NCBI RefSeq assembly: GCF_030811715.1
Contig: NZ_JAUSRH010000005.1
Coordinates: forward strand, 1-64,000
From: Sinomonas atrocyanea
GTDB taxonomy: Bacteria; Actinomycetota; Actinomycetes; Actinomycetales; Micrococcaceae
Direction: 5' to 3'
DNA length: 64,000 nt
Below the pieces are notes generated by a model, which worked only from the letters and a program-made list of their open reading frames with translations, searched no databases and was not told the origin of the DNA. The stretch's first letter is position 1. Every line of letters starts with the position of its first letter. Positions 24,813 to 34,246 of the stretch are shown here, one piece after another. The position numbers and the translations under genes are program-made.

Positions 24813-26788
24813 GGGATCGGCTCGTACTGGGCCGGGTCGAGCTCGCGAGTCAGCTTCCAGTATTCCAGGACCGGAAGGGGCCAGATCTGGGACACCCGCC
24901 CGAACCTGTTCTTGTACCAGGTGTGGACGCTCGGGTGGCCCCAGGCCTTGGTGGCGCTTGCAGCATCGAGGCGTTCGTAGAACCCATCGAGCACCTCCTG
25001 CTTCAGGTCGAGCGCGGCCCAGCCCTGCTCGAGTTCGCGGCGGATGCCGTCGAGGGCGTACTCGAGGCCGTACTCGATCATGGAGAACAGGCTGCCGTTG
25101 ACCACGTGGCCGGTGTTGGGTCCCGAGACGATGAACAAGTTGGGGAAGCCGGGCACGGTCATGCCGAGGTAGGCCTTCGCGTCTCCGCCCCAGTACTCGT
25201 GGAGATCGCGGCCGCCGCGGCCTGTGATGCGCAGCGGCTCGAGGAACTCGCTGGCCTGGAATCCCGTGGCGTAGACGACGGCGTCGAGTCGGTGCAGCGT
25301 GCCGTCCCCGTCCACGATGCCCTCGGGAACGAAGTGGTCGAGCCCGGAGGTCACGAGGGTGGTCTGGGGCTTCCTGAGGGAGGCCGCCCAGACGCCGTTG
25401 TCGCGGAGCATGCGCTTGCCGCCGAGCAGGTAGTCCGGGGTGACTTTCTCGAGGAGGTCCGGCCGACCGGCGTACTGCTCGGCAAGGATCGCGCGAAGCG
25501 ACTCCTGAACCCTGTGGTGGACTTCGGAGATCGAGTCGCTGCCGGCCCACTCGGGGTCGATCACCGTGGTGTGCTGGCGCCCCTCGACGCCGAGCCAGTG
25601 CTGCCACAGCCGCAGCCACTGGCCGAAGTGCGGCAGGTGGTCCGAGAGCCAGAGGACGGCGTCTGGCATGTCGTCGTAGTACATCGGAGTGGGCAGCATC
25701 CAGGGCGAGCTGCGCTGGAAGACCGTGAGGGAAGCGACCCGGTCCACGATCGCAGGGACGATCTGGTAGGCGCTGGCTCCTGTGCCCACCACCGCGACCC
25801 TCTTGCCCTCGATGTCGACTCCGTGGTTCCATTCCGCCGAGTGCATCTGGGCGCCGGTGAATGACTCCCGGCCCGGAGTGGCGGGGATCTTGGGCCGGTC
25901 GAGCTGGCCCACCGCCGTGAAGACGGCGTTGACCCGGTGGACGGTCGTGGTGCCGCCCACGAGTACGCGCACGTCCCATTGGCGGGAGTCTTCGTCCCAG
26001 GTGATGGACTCCACGTCCGCCCCATAGACGATGTCGTCGAGGAATCCGCCGCGCTCCGCGACCGTGCGCGTGTAGTCGTGGATCTCGTGGCCCTGGGAGA
26101 ACTGCTGCGGCCAGTCGTCGCGCTGGGCGAACGAGAAGGAGTACGCGTAGTTGGGAGTGTCGAGGCGCACGCCCGGGTAGGTGTTCTTCCACCACGTGCC
26201 GCCCACGTCGTGGCCCTTCTCGAAGACCGTGACCTCGATCCCGGCCTGCTTGAGCCGGTATGCGGTGGCCATGCCCGCGACTCCGGCGCCGATCACGGCA
26301 GCCGAGAACGTCCGGCCCGGCGCGACCTCCTCGACGCGCCACCGCGGGCGGCCGTTCGCCTGCGGTGCGAGGGCCATGTCGTGCTTGAGGAGTGGGCGGT
26401 ATGCGGCGTCGGCGCCGTTGGTGATCCAGTCGACCACGGAGTCGGCCTCCTCGTCGCTGAGGGTGCGGACGCGGGTGATGCGCTCATCGCGGACCCGCTT
26501 GAGCGCGGCGAGCGCGAGCTCGCGCGCCTCGGCCTGCTGCTCTTCGCTCATGCCTCCGTGGGGCTTGCCGACGGTGTCGACGGGCGGCTGCGGGGGGCGG
26601 AGGTCGTCGCGCAGGATGCCGAAGTCCCCGGTCGCGGCTGCGAGGGCGACCATGAGCGCCGGAAGCTCGACCGACTTGACGGTTTGGGCGAGGAACGCGT
26701 CGTCCTCGGTGATGGGGGTGTACTGCTCGCGCGTGTAGAGGTCGTCGACCTCGCAGGCGAGGTCGACGGGTGCCAGCGATTCAGTCAC
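24809..26788 (-). CDS. Type I Baeyer-Villiger monooxygenase, 4-hydroxyacetophenone-monooxygenase-like
   Basis: 659 aa. An N-terminal extension of about 155 residues precedes the first dinucleotide motif GAGVAG; this extension is typical of 4-hydroxyacetophenone monooxygenases (about 640 aa) and not of cyclohexanone monooxygenases. The BVMO fingerprint FTGAQMHSAEW (FxGxxxHxxxW) and the NADPH motif GTGASA follow. It inserts oxygen beside an aryl ketone to give an aryl ester, using FAD, NADPH and O2. The next gene is an esterase with a 4-base overlap, and a VAO-type oxidase lies 117 bp upstream. Confidence 0.88.
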   Translation of the reverse strand: MTESLAPVDLACEVDDLYTREQYTPITEDDAFLAQTVKSVELPALMVALAAATGDFGILRDDLRPPQPPVDTVGKPHGGMSEEQQAEARELALAALKRVRDERITRVRTLSDEEADSVVDWITNGADAAYRPLLKHDMALAPQANGRPRWRVEEVAPGRTFSAAVIGAGVAGMATAYRLKQAGIEVTVFEKGHDVGGTWWKNTYPGVRLDTPNYAYSFSFAQRDDWPQQFSQGHEIHDYTRTVAERGGFLDDIVYGADVESITWDEDSRQWDVRVLVGGTTTVHRVNAVFTAVGQLDRPKIPATPGRESFTGAQMHSAEWNHGVDIEGKRVAVVGTGASAYQIVPAIVDRVASLTVFQRSSPWMLPTPMYYDDMPDAVLWLSDHLPHFGQWLRLWQHWLGVEGRQHTTVIDPEWAGSDSISEVHHRVQESLRAILAEQYAGRPDLLEKVTPDYLLGGKRMLRDNGVWAASLRKPQTTLVTSGLDHFVPEGIVDGDGTLHRLDAVVYATGFQASEFLEPLRITGRGGRDLHEYWGGDAKAYLGMTVPGFPNLFIVSGPNTGHVVNGSLFSMIEYGLEYALDGIRRELEQGWAALDLKQEVLDGFYERLDAASATKAWGHPSVHTWYKNRFGRVSQIWPLPVLEYWKLTRELDPAQYEPIP

Positions 26789-26840
26789 AGTGCTCTCCTC
26801 GTGTGAAGGGCCGCCCGGGTGAGCAGCGTCACGTCCACAT

Positions 26841-26885
26841 CCATAATAGACAATAAAATGTAATGATGTGCTAATAATGCATTCT
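26841..26885 (-). promoter_or_regulatory. AT-rich promoter-like stretch upstream of the monooxygenase
   Basis: The only strongly AT-rich segment in this operon (aataaaatgtaatgatg region), between the VAO and monooxygenase genes. On the minus strand it offers tattat as a -10 candidate. A separate promoter for the monooxygenase-esterase pair is therefore possible; exact boxes are not assigned. Confidence 0.35.
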
Positions 26886-26905
26886 ATCGGTGGGCCCCGG
26901 CGACC

Positions 26906-28516
26906 TCAGCCGGCCGAGGAAAGCAGAGGGGCGGTCGCGTCAGACGAGCGGGCCGCCCGGAACCGGGCCGGCCACACGCCCTGCTTGCCGGGGGCAATGA
27001 TGCCCTTCGGGTCCACGGCGTCCTTGAGCAGCTCCTGGAACCGGAGCGCCGCGTGGTCGTTGAAGTCGAATCCGCCGGCGATCCGGTCCATGTAGTCGAC
27101 GTGGCTGCGGTACGGCGCGTAGCCGCGGGCGCGGGCCGCATCGAGGAGCCGCACATACAGCTCGCGGGCGCGGGCGAGCATCTCCTCGTTGCCGCGCTCG
27201 AAGAAGATCATCGTCACGTGGACCATGTGGCGCGGGTACAGGTGGTAGCCGATGTACAGGTCGAAGCCGCACTCGGCGTACAAGGCCTTCGCCTCCTGGT
27301 AGAACTCGTAGACCTCCTCGCCGCGCGCCGGGATGATCGGCGCCGCGTCGATGTGCCCGCCGTTCTCCGACGCCCACGCGACGGTCGAGAGCGGCCGGAG
27401 CGTGGGGACGCCGGCCATCTGGGTGCGGTCGGCCTCGGCGATGCGCTCGTGCTCGAGCGCTCGGCCGTCCTCCCCCTCATAGATCCGCGCATCGACCACC
27501 GCGTCCGGGATCGCGGCGGCGACACGTTCGCGCACGATCTCGAGGCGCCGGCGCACGAGGCCCGGGTCGCCATACAGGCCGAACTTGGCGTTCCACTGCC
27601 CGATCCCGAACTCCCGGCGCATCTCGTCGAGCCGCCAGTCGGGGATCGAGCCTTCGCCGTCCCAGAAGTCCTTCCGCGCCCCGCGCATCGTCGCGGCGCG
27701 GACCACGTTGCCGCACAGCGCGTTGTTCTGGATGATGTCCTCGCGGCGCAGCTGCGTCAGAACGTCGATGAGTGCCGGGAGGTCCTCCTCGCGCTCAACC
27801 ATGACGTCCCCGTTCGCGAACGCCTGCGGAGCAGGCATCAGCCACAGGCCGCCGGAGACGACGACGCCGAGGTTGGACTGGGTGAACAGCCCGTCCAGCG
27901 TGGGCCCGAAGCCGCCCTGGAAGATCGGGCCGAGGTCTGAGTCCCCCATGGCACCCATGCCGGTGCGCAGCAGGTCGCCGTCGGGCAGCACGACCTCGAG
28001 CCCACAGAGGCTCTTGACGTGGTCCCCGAGCGGCGTCATGCCGTAGCCGCGGTCGAGCATGTTGCCCAAGATCGAGCCCCAGCCGAGGGCGGGGACGCTC
28101 ATCCAGAGATCGAGGCCGTGCTCCTTGATGTACTCGAACAGGTCGAAGAACGTCACGCCCGGCTCGACCACGGCGTACCCGAGCCTGCCGTCCACTGAGA
28201 GGATGCGGTTCATCCGGGAGAGGTCGAGGGCGACCATCCCGTGGTCTCGCGGCTCGGGGCCGCCGTAGCCGAGGTTCCTGCCCCGGGAGAACGTCCACAG
28301 CGGCGTCTCCGTCTCGCCGGCGAGGCGCACGACAGCCTGGACCTCCTCGGTGCTCCCGGGCCGGACGCCGGGCCACGCGGGGCGACCGCTGTTGAGCGGG
28401 TAGGGGTCGAGATAGCCGCCCTCCCCGCCGGGGCGGACCACGTTGTCGGGGCCGACGATCTCGGCGGCACGGCGGAGGAACTCCTCGCGGGGATCTGTGG
28501 CGGGATGGCTGGACAT
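26906..28516 (-). CDS. VAO-family 4-alkylphenol / eugenol-type oxidase
   Basis: 536 aa, close to eugenol oxidase and vanillyl-alcohol oxidase. FAD-binding segment with TFSRGRNLGYGGPEPR, then VPALGWGSILGNMLDRGYGMTPLGDH and GFGPTLDGLFTQSNLG, and the cap domain with FDLYIGYHLYPRHMVHV. VAO-type enzymes oxidise para-substituted phenols (4-ethylphenol, eugenol, vanillyl alcohol) through a quinone methide. With a 4-hydroxyacetophenone-type monooxygenase and esterase next in line, the substrate is probably 4-ethylphenol or 1-(4-hydroxyphenyl)ethanol. A divergent LysR regulator starts 80 bp away. Confidence 0.88.
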   Translation of the reverse strand: MSSHPATDPREEFLRRAAEIVGPDNVVRPGGEGGYLDPYPLNSGRPAWPGVRPGSTEEVQAVVRLAGETETPLWTFSRGRNLGYGGPEPRDHGMVALDLSRMNRILSVDGRLGYAVVEPGVTFFDLFEYIKEHGLDLWMSVPALGWGSILGNMLDRGYGMTPLGDHVKSLCGLEVVLPDGDLLRTGMGAMGDSDLGPIFQGGFGPTLDGLFTQSNLGVVVSGGLWLMPAPQAFANGDVMVEREEDLPALIDVLTQLRREDIIQNNALCGNVVRAATMRGARKDFWDGEGSIPDWRLDEMRREFGIGQWNAKFGLYGDPGLVRRRLEIVRERVAAAIPDAVVDARIYEGEDGRALEHERIAEADRTQMAGVPTLRPLSTVAWASENGGHIDAAPIIPARGEEVYEFYQEAKALYAECGFDLYIGYHLYPRHMVHVTMIFFERGNEEMLARARELYVRLLDAARARGYAPYRSHVDYMDRIAGGFDFNDHAALRFQELLKDAVDPKGIIAPGKQGVWPARFRAARSSDATAPLLSSAG

Positions 28517-28596
28517 GTTCGCTTCTTTCGTTGTTCTCGCTAGTTCTTGTGCGACTGGCCCGGGGAGCCACCACGGCAGGCCGCTAGGCTGGGCGC

Positions 28597-29577
28597 GTGA
28601 TCCCCGAGCAGCAGCCCGCCCTCACGCTGAGGCAGGCGTGGCATTTCGTCGTGGCCGCCGAGTCCGGCACACTGGCCGAGGCCGCGCGCCGGCTGCACAT
28701 GGCGCCGTCCGCCATCTCGACCTCGGTCGCCGAGCTCGAACGCGCCGTGGGCTCTGAGCTCCTCGTCAAGCGCCGGGCCAAGGGGGTCTCCCTCACGGCC
28801 ACAGGTCGCGAGGTCCTCGGCATGGCCAGGGACCTGCTCCGGCTCGCCGACTCGATCGCGGCGCTCTCCCGCGAGGACCGCTCGCAGCTGCGCGGGCCGC
28901 TCACGGTGGGCTGCGACATCACCCTCGGGCCCACGATCATCCCGGCGATGCTGAGCGACTTCGCCCGGCAGTGCCCGGGGGTCGAGGTGGACTTCGTGGA
29001 GGGCTTCCACGAAGACGTCCAGGAGCGGCTGCTCGCCGGCGCGCTCGACGTCGCGTTCGTGTACGACGCCGCGGTGGACCCCGCGCTCACGACGGTCGCC
29101 CTGGCCACCGCCGCACCCCACGTCCTCCTGCCTGCGGAGCACCGGCTCGCCGAGTCCGCGACCGTCCGGCTCTCGGACATCGCCGAGGAGCCGCTCGTGC
29201 TCTTCGACTCGCCGCCCCTCGGCAGCCGGGTCCTGCAGCTGTTCCACGAGGCGGGAGTGGTGCCGACCGTCCGGCACCGCTCCCGTTCCTACGCGACGGT
29301 GCGGTCGCTCGTCGCAGTGGGCCGCGGCGCCGCTGTCCTGTACCAGCAGAAGGCGCTCGAGGCGCCGTACGCCGAGCTGGGCGTGCGGCTGCGGCCACTG
29401 TCCGTGCGCGGCGCGCTGGCGCGCCCGGTGCAGGTGGCCCTCGCTGCGCCCCGCAGCACGCGCCCTTCGGTGCGGGCACGCGCCTGGATCGACGTTGCGC
29501 TCGAGCTGTTCACCGGTGACGGGGCGGCCGACGGCGTGCCCTCCGACGGTGCGGACCGCGCCGTCGGCGCGGACTGA
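28597..29577 (+). CDS. LysR-family transcriptional regulator
   Basis: 326 aa. N-terminal HTH (SGTLAEAARRLHMAPSAISTSVAELERAVG, residues about 25-54) and a periplasmic-binding-like effector domain (LTVGCDITLGPTIIPAML onward). GTG start. It is divergent from the VAO oxidase gene, with which it shares an 80-bp promoter region, so it probably controls the alkylphenol operon. The gene ends only 19 bp from the convergent FMN monooxygenase gene, with no clear terminator between. Confidence 0.88.
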   Translation: MIPEQQPALTLRQAWHFVVAAESGTLAEAARRLHMAPSAISTSVAELERAVGSELLVKRRAKGVSLTATGREVLGMARDLLRLADSIAALSREDRSQLRGPLTVGCDITLGPTIIPAMLSDFARQCPGVEVDFVEGFHEDVQERLLAGALDVAFVYDAAVDPALTTVALATAAPHVLLPAEHRLAESATVRLSDIAEEPLVLFDSPPLGSRVLQLFHEAGVVPTVRHRSRSYATVRSLVAVGRGAAVLYQQKALEAPYAELGVRLRPLSVRGALARPVQVALAAPRSTRPSVRARAWIDVALELFTGDGAADGVPSDGADRAVGAD

Positions 29578-29596
29578 GCAGCGCACGGGGCCCCAC

Positions 29597-30931
29597 TCAG
29601 GCGAGCGCGGACTCGCGCCTGGACGAGGGGTACGGCAGCCCGAGGTTCTCGCGGAGCGTGGACCCCTCGTACTCATGCCGGAAGTAGCCGCGCTCTGCGA
29701 GCTCGGGGACGAGCGTGTCGCAGATGAGCGCGAACCCGCCGGGGTTGAACGGCGCGTTGAGGTTGAAGCCGTCGCACGCGCGGGCCTCGAACCACTCGAT
29801 CATGCGGTCGGCGACGGCACCCGGGGTGCCGGCCATCCACTGGTGCCCGGTCGAGCGGGCCAGATCCACGATGAGCTCTCGCAGCGTCATGCCCTGGTCG
29901 ACGCTCTTGCGGCGGTAGATGTGGTAGCGCGAGCCGCGGGAGGGGTCCTCGGTGAACCACCCGGCCGGGATGGACTCGTCGAGGTCGAGGGAGGACAGGT
30001 CGAGCTTGAGGTCCGCGCCGACCTGCTTGCGGCCATTCTCCATGTGGATGTTGCGCGCGAGCTCCATGGCGAGCTCGTCAGCCTCGGCCTGCGTCTCGCC
30101 CAGGATGGGCAGGATGCCGGGGATGATCTTGACGAGTTCGGGATCGCGCCCCTTCGCGGCGGCCTTGGCCTTGAAGTCGGCATAGAACTCGATGGACGGC
30201 TGCAGGAGCGGCTGGGCCGTGTAGATGCCGTCCGCCACCGACGTGCCGAGCTCCACCCCGGGTCCGGACGAGCCAGCCTGGACGAGCACCGGCCGGCCCT
30301 GCGGCGAGCGTGGTCCGGGCAGGGGGCCCTGGACGCGGAAGTGCTCGCCGACGTGGTCGATGGTGTGGATCTTGGACGTGTCGACGTACCAGCCCGATTC
30401 ACGGTCGTTGATGACGGCGTCGTCCTCCCAGCTGTCCCAGAGCTTCTGGACGACCTCGACGAACTCGGTCGCGCGGCGGTAGCGGGTGGGGCCGTCGGGG
30501 GCCTCGGTGAGGCCGAAGTTCTGGAAGCCGTCCGAGCTCGTGACGATGTTCCAGCCGGCTCGGCCGCCGGACATGTGGTCGAGCCCGGCGAGGAGCCGTG
30601 CGACGTTGTAGGGCTCGTAGAACGAGGTTGAGATCGTGCCGATGAGGCCGATGTTGTTCGTCACCGCGGCGAGCGCCGCGAGCGTCGTCATGGGCTCATA
30701 GAAGCCGTTCATCTTGATGTCGCCCCGCATCACCGTGTTGGCGTGCGCGATGTCGCCGAAGAACACGGCGTCGAGCTTGGCCGCCTCGGCCATGCGGGTG
30801 AGGTCGGCGACGAAGTCGAAGTTGGCGAGCTCGTCCGCCCGGCTGCCGTCCATGCGCCAGCTGTCCTTGTGGTAGCCCGCCGGCAGCATGAACGTGGTGA
30901 GCACCATGTGGTGTCCGCGCGAGTTGGTCAT
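29597..30931 (-). CDS. NtaA/SnaA/DszA-family FMN-dependent monooxygenase
   Basis: 444 aa. Bacterial-luciferase fold, NtaA subgroup: FFGDIAHAN, YEPYNVARLLAGLDHMSGGRAGWNIVTS, QAGSSGPGVELGTSVADGIYT are hallmark segments. These enzymes use FMNH2 from a partner reductase to cleave C-N or C-S bonds in chelators, sulfides or sulfonates. No dedicated reductase is adjacent; the flavin reductase fusion at 35739 could serve. The ATG follows GAAAGGAAC. Expressed away from the MHS transporter behind it, with an AT-rich promoter region at 30980-31060. Confidence 0.85.
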   Translation of the reverse strand: MTNSRGHHMVLTTFMLPAGYHKDSWRMDGSRADELANFDFVADLTRMAEAAKLDAVFFGDIAHANTVMRGDIKMNGFYEPMTTLAALAAVTNNIGLIGTISTSFYEPYNVARLLAGLDHMSGGRAGWNIVTSSDGFQNFGLTEAPDGPTRYRRATEFVEVVQKLWDSWEDDAVINDRESGWYVDTSKIHTIDHVGEHFRVQGPLPGPRSPQGRPVLVQAGSSGPGVELGTSVADGIYTAQPLLQPSIEFYADFKAKAAAKGRDPELVKIIPGILPILGETQAEADELAMELARNIHMENGRKQVGADLKLDLSSLDLDESIPAGWFTEDPSRGSRYHIYRRKSVDQGMTLRELIVDLARSTGHQWMAGTPGAVADRMIEWFEARACDGFNLNAPFNPGGFALICDTLVPELAERGYFRHEYEGSTLRENLGLPYPSSRRESALA

Positions 30932-31125
30932 CGAGAGTTCCTTTCAGCGCACCGGGCCGCATCGCCGCGGTGATCCCTTCCATCGTGGCCGCGAGACTTC
31001 ATCTCGTAAACCATCGAAATTAGGATGATATGTTCTGAAAAATCGTCTTTATAGCGCACGACGGCGCCGAGTCCCCTGCGCGCACGGGCCGCGGGGCGGC
31101 GTCGTGCGCGGCGGGGCAGAGACGT

Positions 31126-32511
31126 TCAGCCCGAGGTCGCGGCACCCTCCGGGGCCCGGCGAGGAGCCCGACCCTGGGCGCTCTCGCCGTCGGCACCGGG
31201 GTGCGCACCCTCGCGGCTCAGGAAGACCGCGACGAGTCCGGCGACGAAGATGGCGGCCCAGGCCACACCCACGAGCACGAACGAGCCGCCGCCCACCATG
31301 ACCAGGACGGTCGCGAGCATCGGGGTGAGGCCGGCGCCGAGCGTCGAGGCGGTCTGGTACGAGAGCGAGGCACCCGTATACCGGACGGCGGCCGGGAACT
31401 GCTCCGAGATGTACGCCCCGATCGGGCCGGCAAGGAGGCCTTGGACGACGCCATTGCCCACGATCACGGCGACGGAGAAGCCGAGGAGGGTGCCGTCGTG
31501 CATGAGGACGAGTGCGGGGTAGACCCACAGCAGGCCGAGGATCCCGCCCGTGGCGAGCACAGTGCGGCGCCCGAGCCGGTCGCTCAGGCGGGCCGCGGCG
31601 AAGCACACCACGATCGTGACGACAGCTGCCACACCCTTGACGTTGAGGATGCCCTCGCGATTCACGCCCTGCTCGTACGCGACCGAGACGCCCCACGAGG
31701 TCAGGAAGCCCTGGCAGGTGTAGAAGCCGAGCGATGCGACGAGCGCGAGGAGCAGCGGGCGCCAGTGCTTCCGGAACACCTCGACCACAGGCAGCGCCTT
31801 GCGGTGGTGTGCCTCGACAGACTCGGCGTCGAGCTGCTGGAAGACCGGCGACTCGGCCACCTGGAGCCGGATGACCATGCCGATGAAGATCAGCACGGCA
31901 GAGAGCAGGAACGGGATGCGCCAGCCCCAGTCGAGGAACGCGTGCCCCGTGACGGCCGAGACGCCGGAGACCACGAAGGTGGCCACGAGGCCACCGGCGG
32001 GGCCGCCCGAGTTGGCGAACGCGGCCGCGAGGCCGCGCTTGGAGGCGGGGGCGTGCTCGAGGGCCATGAGGGTCGCACCGCCCCACTCGCCGCCCACAGA
32101 GATGCCCTGGATGATGCGCAGGGCCACGAGGAGGATCGGCGCGGCGAGCCCGATGCTCGCCTGGGTGGGGAGGAGGCCTACGGCGACCGTGGAGAAGCCC
32201 ATCATGAGCATCGAGATCACGAGCATGCGCTTGCGGCTCACGCGGTCGCCGAAGTGGCCGAACACGACGCCGCCGAGCGGCCGGGCGACGTAGCCGACCG
32301 CGAGCGTGCCGAACGAGGCGAAGAGCCCGACGGCCGGCGGGAGGTTCGAGAAGAAGACCTTGTCGAAGATGAGGGACGCGGCGGTGGCATACAGGATGAA
32401 GTCGTAGTACTCGATGATCGAGCCGATGGCGCTCGAGGCGAGGATACGGCGCAGGTCCTTGGTGTTGAGCGTGTCAGAGGGGCGCTCGGCACGCGACGGT
32501 GAGTGCTTCAT
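31126..32511 (-). CDS. MHS-type MFS metabolite:H+ symporter
   Basis: 461 aa, twelve helices. SAIGSIIEYYDFILYATAA at the N-terminus and GHFGDRVSRKRML plus GGEWGGATLMALEHAP are the metabolite:H+ symporter signatures (carriers for aromatic acids, dicarboxylates, osmolytes). The ATG at 32511 is preferred to one 17 codons upstream, which has no family similarity. Divergent from the HpaB-type hydroxylase, so likely imports that enzyme's substrate or precursor. A 7-bp inverted repeat in the shared promoter region suggests common control. Confidence 0.87.
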   Translation of the reverse strand: MKHSPSRAERPSDTLNTKDLRRILASSAIGSIIEYYDFILYATAASLIFDKVFFSNLPPAVGLFASFGTLAVGYVARPLGGVVFGHFGDRVSRKRMLVISMLMMGFSTVAVGLLPTQASIGLAAPILLVALRIIQGISVGGEWGGATLMALEHAPASKRGLAAAFANSGGPAGGLVATFVVSGVSAVTGHAFLDWGWRIPFLLSAVLIFIGMVIRLQVAESPVFQQLDAESVEAHHRKALPVVEVFRKHWRPLLLALVASLGFYTCQGFLTSWGVSVAYEQGVNREGILNVKGVAAVVTIVVCFAAARLSDRLGRRTVLATGGILGLLWVYPALVLMHDGTLLGFSVAVIVGNGVVQGLLAGPIGAYISEQFPAAVRYTGASLSYQTASTLGAGLTPMLATVLVMVGGGSFVLVGVAWAAIFVAGLVAVFLSREGAHPGADGESAQGRAPRRAPEGAATSG

Positions 32512-32534
32512 AGGGGTGCCTTCTGCGGGGGAAA

Positions 32535-32570
32535 GGTGATCGGTTTCACCACAGGATGACACAGATCACC
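32535..32570. promoter_or_regulatory. Inverted repeat GGTGATC-N22-GATCACC between divergent genes
   Basis: Perfect 7-bp arms 22 bases apart in the gap between the MHS transporter and the HpaB-type hydroxylase, near the transporter start. A candidate operator; the regulator is unknown (the FCD-type half of the fusion at 35739 is one possibility). Confidence 0.35.
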
Positions 32571-32657
32571 CCACCGCAGAACATTGTGAGCTCGAAAAAA
32601 CATTATTTGCCGATTCTGCAGCTCTGGGTCCTGACCCCTTGCGCCCCTCGACTCAAG

Positions 32658-32686
32658 TTTGTAATCTCTAGCACAGAATGTATTTT
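32658..32686 (+). promoter_or_regulatory. Possible promoter of the HpaB-type operon
   Basis: tttgta and tattttc hexamers 17 bases apart in a locally AT-rich stretch, about 33 bp before the GTG start. Both hexamers are weak matches. Confidence 0.35.
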
Positions 32687-32718
32687 CTTGCCCTAGGGCA
32701 CGACACAAGGAGGTCACC

Positions 32719-34215
32719 GTGGCAGCACGGACCGGAGAGCAGTACCGAGCCGGACTCGCGGACTCGCGCGAGGTGTGGCTCGGCGACCAGCGCATCGACG
32801 TCGCGACCCACCCGGCATTCGCGGGGTCGATCGCTGGCATGGCGGCGTACTTCGACTACCAGCACAAGTACGCGGACGACTGCCTCATGGTGGAACCGGA
32901 GACCGGCGAGGAGCACAACGTCTCCCTCCTGCGTCCGCGTACCGCGGAGGACATCGAGCGCCGCCACCGTGCGTTCGACCGCCTGGCCCGCTACTCGAAC
33001 GGCATGCTCGGCCGCACCCCCGACTACGTCAACGTGGTGCTCGCCGGTCACGCGAGCCGCAAGGACATCTACGACCGCTCGGGCGACCCGGTCTACTTTG
33101 AACGTCTCGAGGCCTACTGGCGCCTCGTCCAGGAACAGGACCTCGCCCTCACGCATACGATCGTGCACGCAGCCATCGACAAGAGCGTCGGCGAGCTCCA
33201 GGGCATCAACGAGGACCTCACGCTGCGCGTCGTCGAGCGCACCGAGGCTGGCCTCGTGGTCCGCGGCGCCAAGATGCTCGCGACCCTCGGGCCGATCGCC
33301 GACGAGCTGTACGTCTACCCGGCGGTGCCGATCCAGAAGGGCTACGAGGAGTACGCGCTGTCCTTTGCGATCCCCGTCGCCACGCCGGGCGTCGTGGCCG
33401 TGTGCCGCGACCACTACGGGGTGGACATGGACATCGTGGACCGGCCGTTCTCCTCGCGCTTCGACGAGCAGGACGCCGTGATCATCTTCGACGACGTCCT
33501 CGTCCCGTGGGACCGCGTGTTCATCGACGGCGATCTGGGCGTGTACAACGCGATCAACGCCGCGACAGCTACCGGCAACACGCAGCAGCAGACCGCGATC
33601 CGCGCGTGCGTCAAACTCGAGTTCGCCTACGACCTGTGCACCCAGATGGCCAAGGTCACCGGCACCGAGGGCAAGCCCGAGACGGCCTCGATGCTGGGGG
33701 AGATCTACTCGTACCTGCGCATCGCCCGCTCCGTGGTGGCCGACGCCGAGAACCGCGCCTCCGACTGGGGCGGCGGGGCATTCTTCTGCCACGACGACAT
33801 CTCGTCGCTGCGCACCGTCATGCCGATCTGGATGGCCCGGGTCAACGACGTCATCAAGGCCATGGGCTCGCACAATCTCCTCGCGACCCCGACCGCCCGC
33901 GCCTTCGAGGACCCGCGCCTCGGCCCGCTCCTGCACAAGTACCTGCCCGGTGCCAACGGGATCGCCCCCGAGGAGCGCGCCCGGATCTTCCGCACCGCCT
34001 GGGACTTCGCCGGCTCGGCCCTCGGCAGCCGCATCGAGCTGTACGAGCGCTTCTATCTCGGGTCCGTAGCCCGCGCACGCGCCCTCGACCACAAGAAGGC
34101 ACAGGCCAAGGGCGAGGCCGGCGCGTATGCCGCGATGTTCGCCGAGGCCGGCATTGCGCCCGTCCCGACGGCCTCCGACGAGCTGGACGACTTGGCAGCT
34201 GCACCGACGAGCTGA
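32719..34215 (+). CDS. HpaB-family FADH2-dependent phenol hydroxylase (oxygenase component)
   Basis: 498 aa, about the usual size. The 4-hydroxyphenylacetate 3-hydroxylase family acyl-CoA-dehydrogenase-like fold is shown by SLLRPRTAEDIERRHRAFDR, GMLGRTPDYVNVVLAGHA, DDVLVPWDRVFIDGD and NLLATPTARAF. It hydroxylates a phenol with FADH2 delivered by a separate reductase; the substrate may be 4-hydroxyphenylacetate, a chlorophenol or nitrophenol. The GTG follows a perfect AAGGAGG. Downstream, co-directional MmgE/PrpD and flavin-reductase genes complete the operon, the latter supplying FADH2. Confidence 0.88.
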   Translation: MAARTGEQYRAGLADSREVWLGDQRIDVATHPAFAGSIAGMAAYFDYQHKYADDCLMVEPETGEEHNVSLLRPRTAEDIERRHRAFDRLARYSNGMLGRTPDYVNVVLAGHASRKDIYDRSGDPVYFERLEAYWRLVQEQDLALTHTIVHAAIDKSVGELQGINEDLTLRVVERTEAGLVVRGAKMLATLGPIADELYVYPAVPIQKGYEEYALSFAIPVATPGVVAVCRDHYGVDMDIVDRPFSSRFDEQDAVIIFDDVLVPWDRVFIDGDLGVYNAINAATATGNTQQQTAIRACVKLEFAYDLCTQMAKVTGTEGKPETASMLGEIYSYLRIARSVVADAENRASDWGGGAFFCHDDISSLRTVMPIWMARVNDVIKAMGSHNLLATPTARAFEDPRLGPLLHKYLPGANGIAPEERARIFRTAWDFAGSALGSRIELYERFYLGSVARARALDHKKAQAKGEAGAYAAMFAEAGIAPVPTASDELDDLAAAPTS

Positions 34216-34246
34216 CCCGGCCGACCTCAGGAAGAGACAGGAGACG

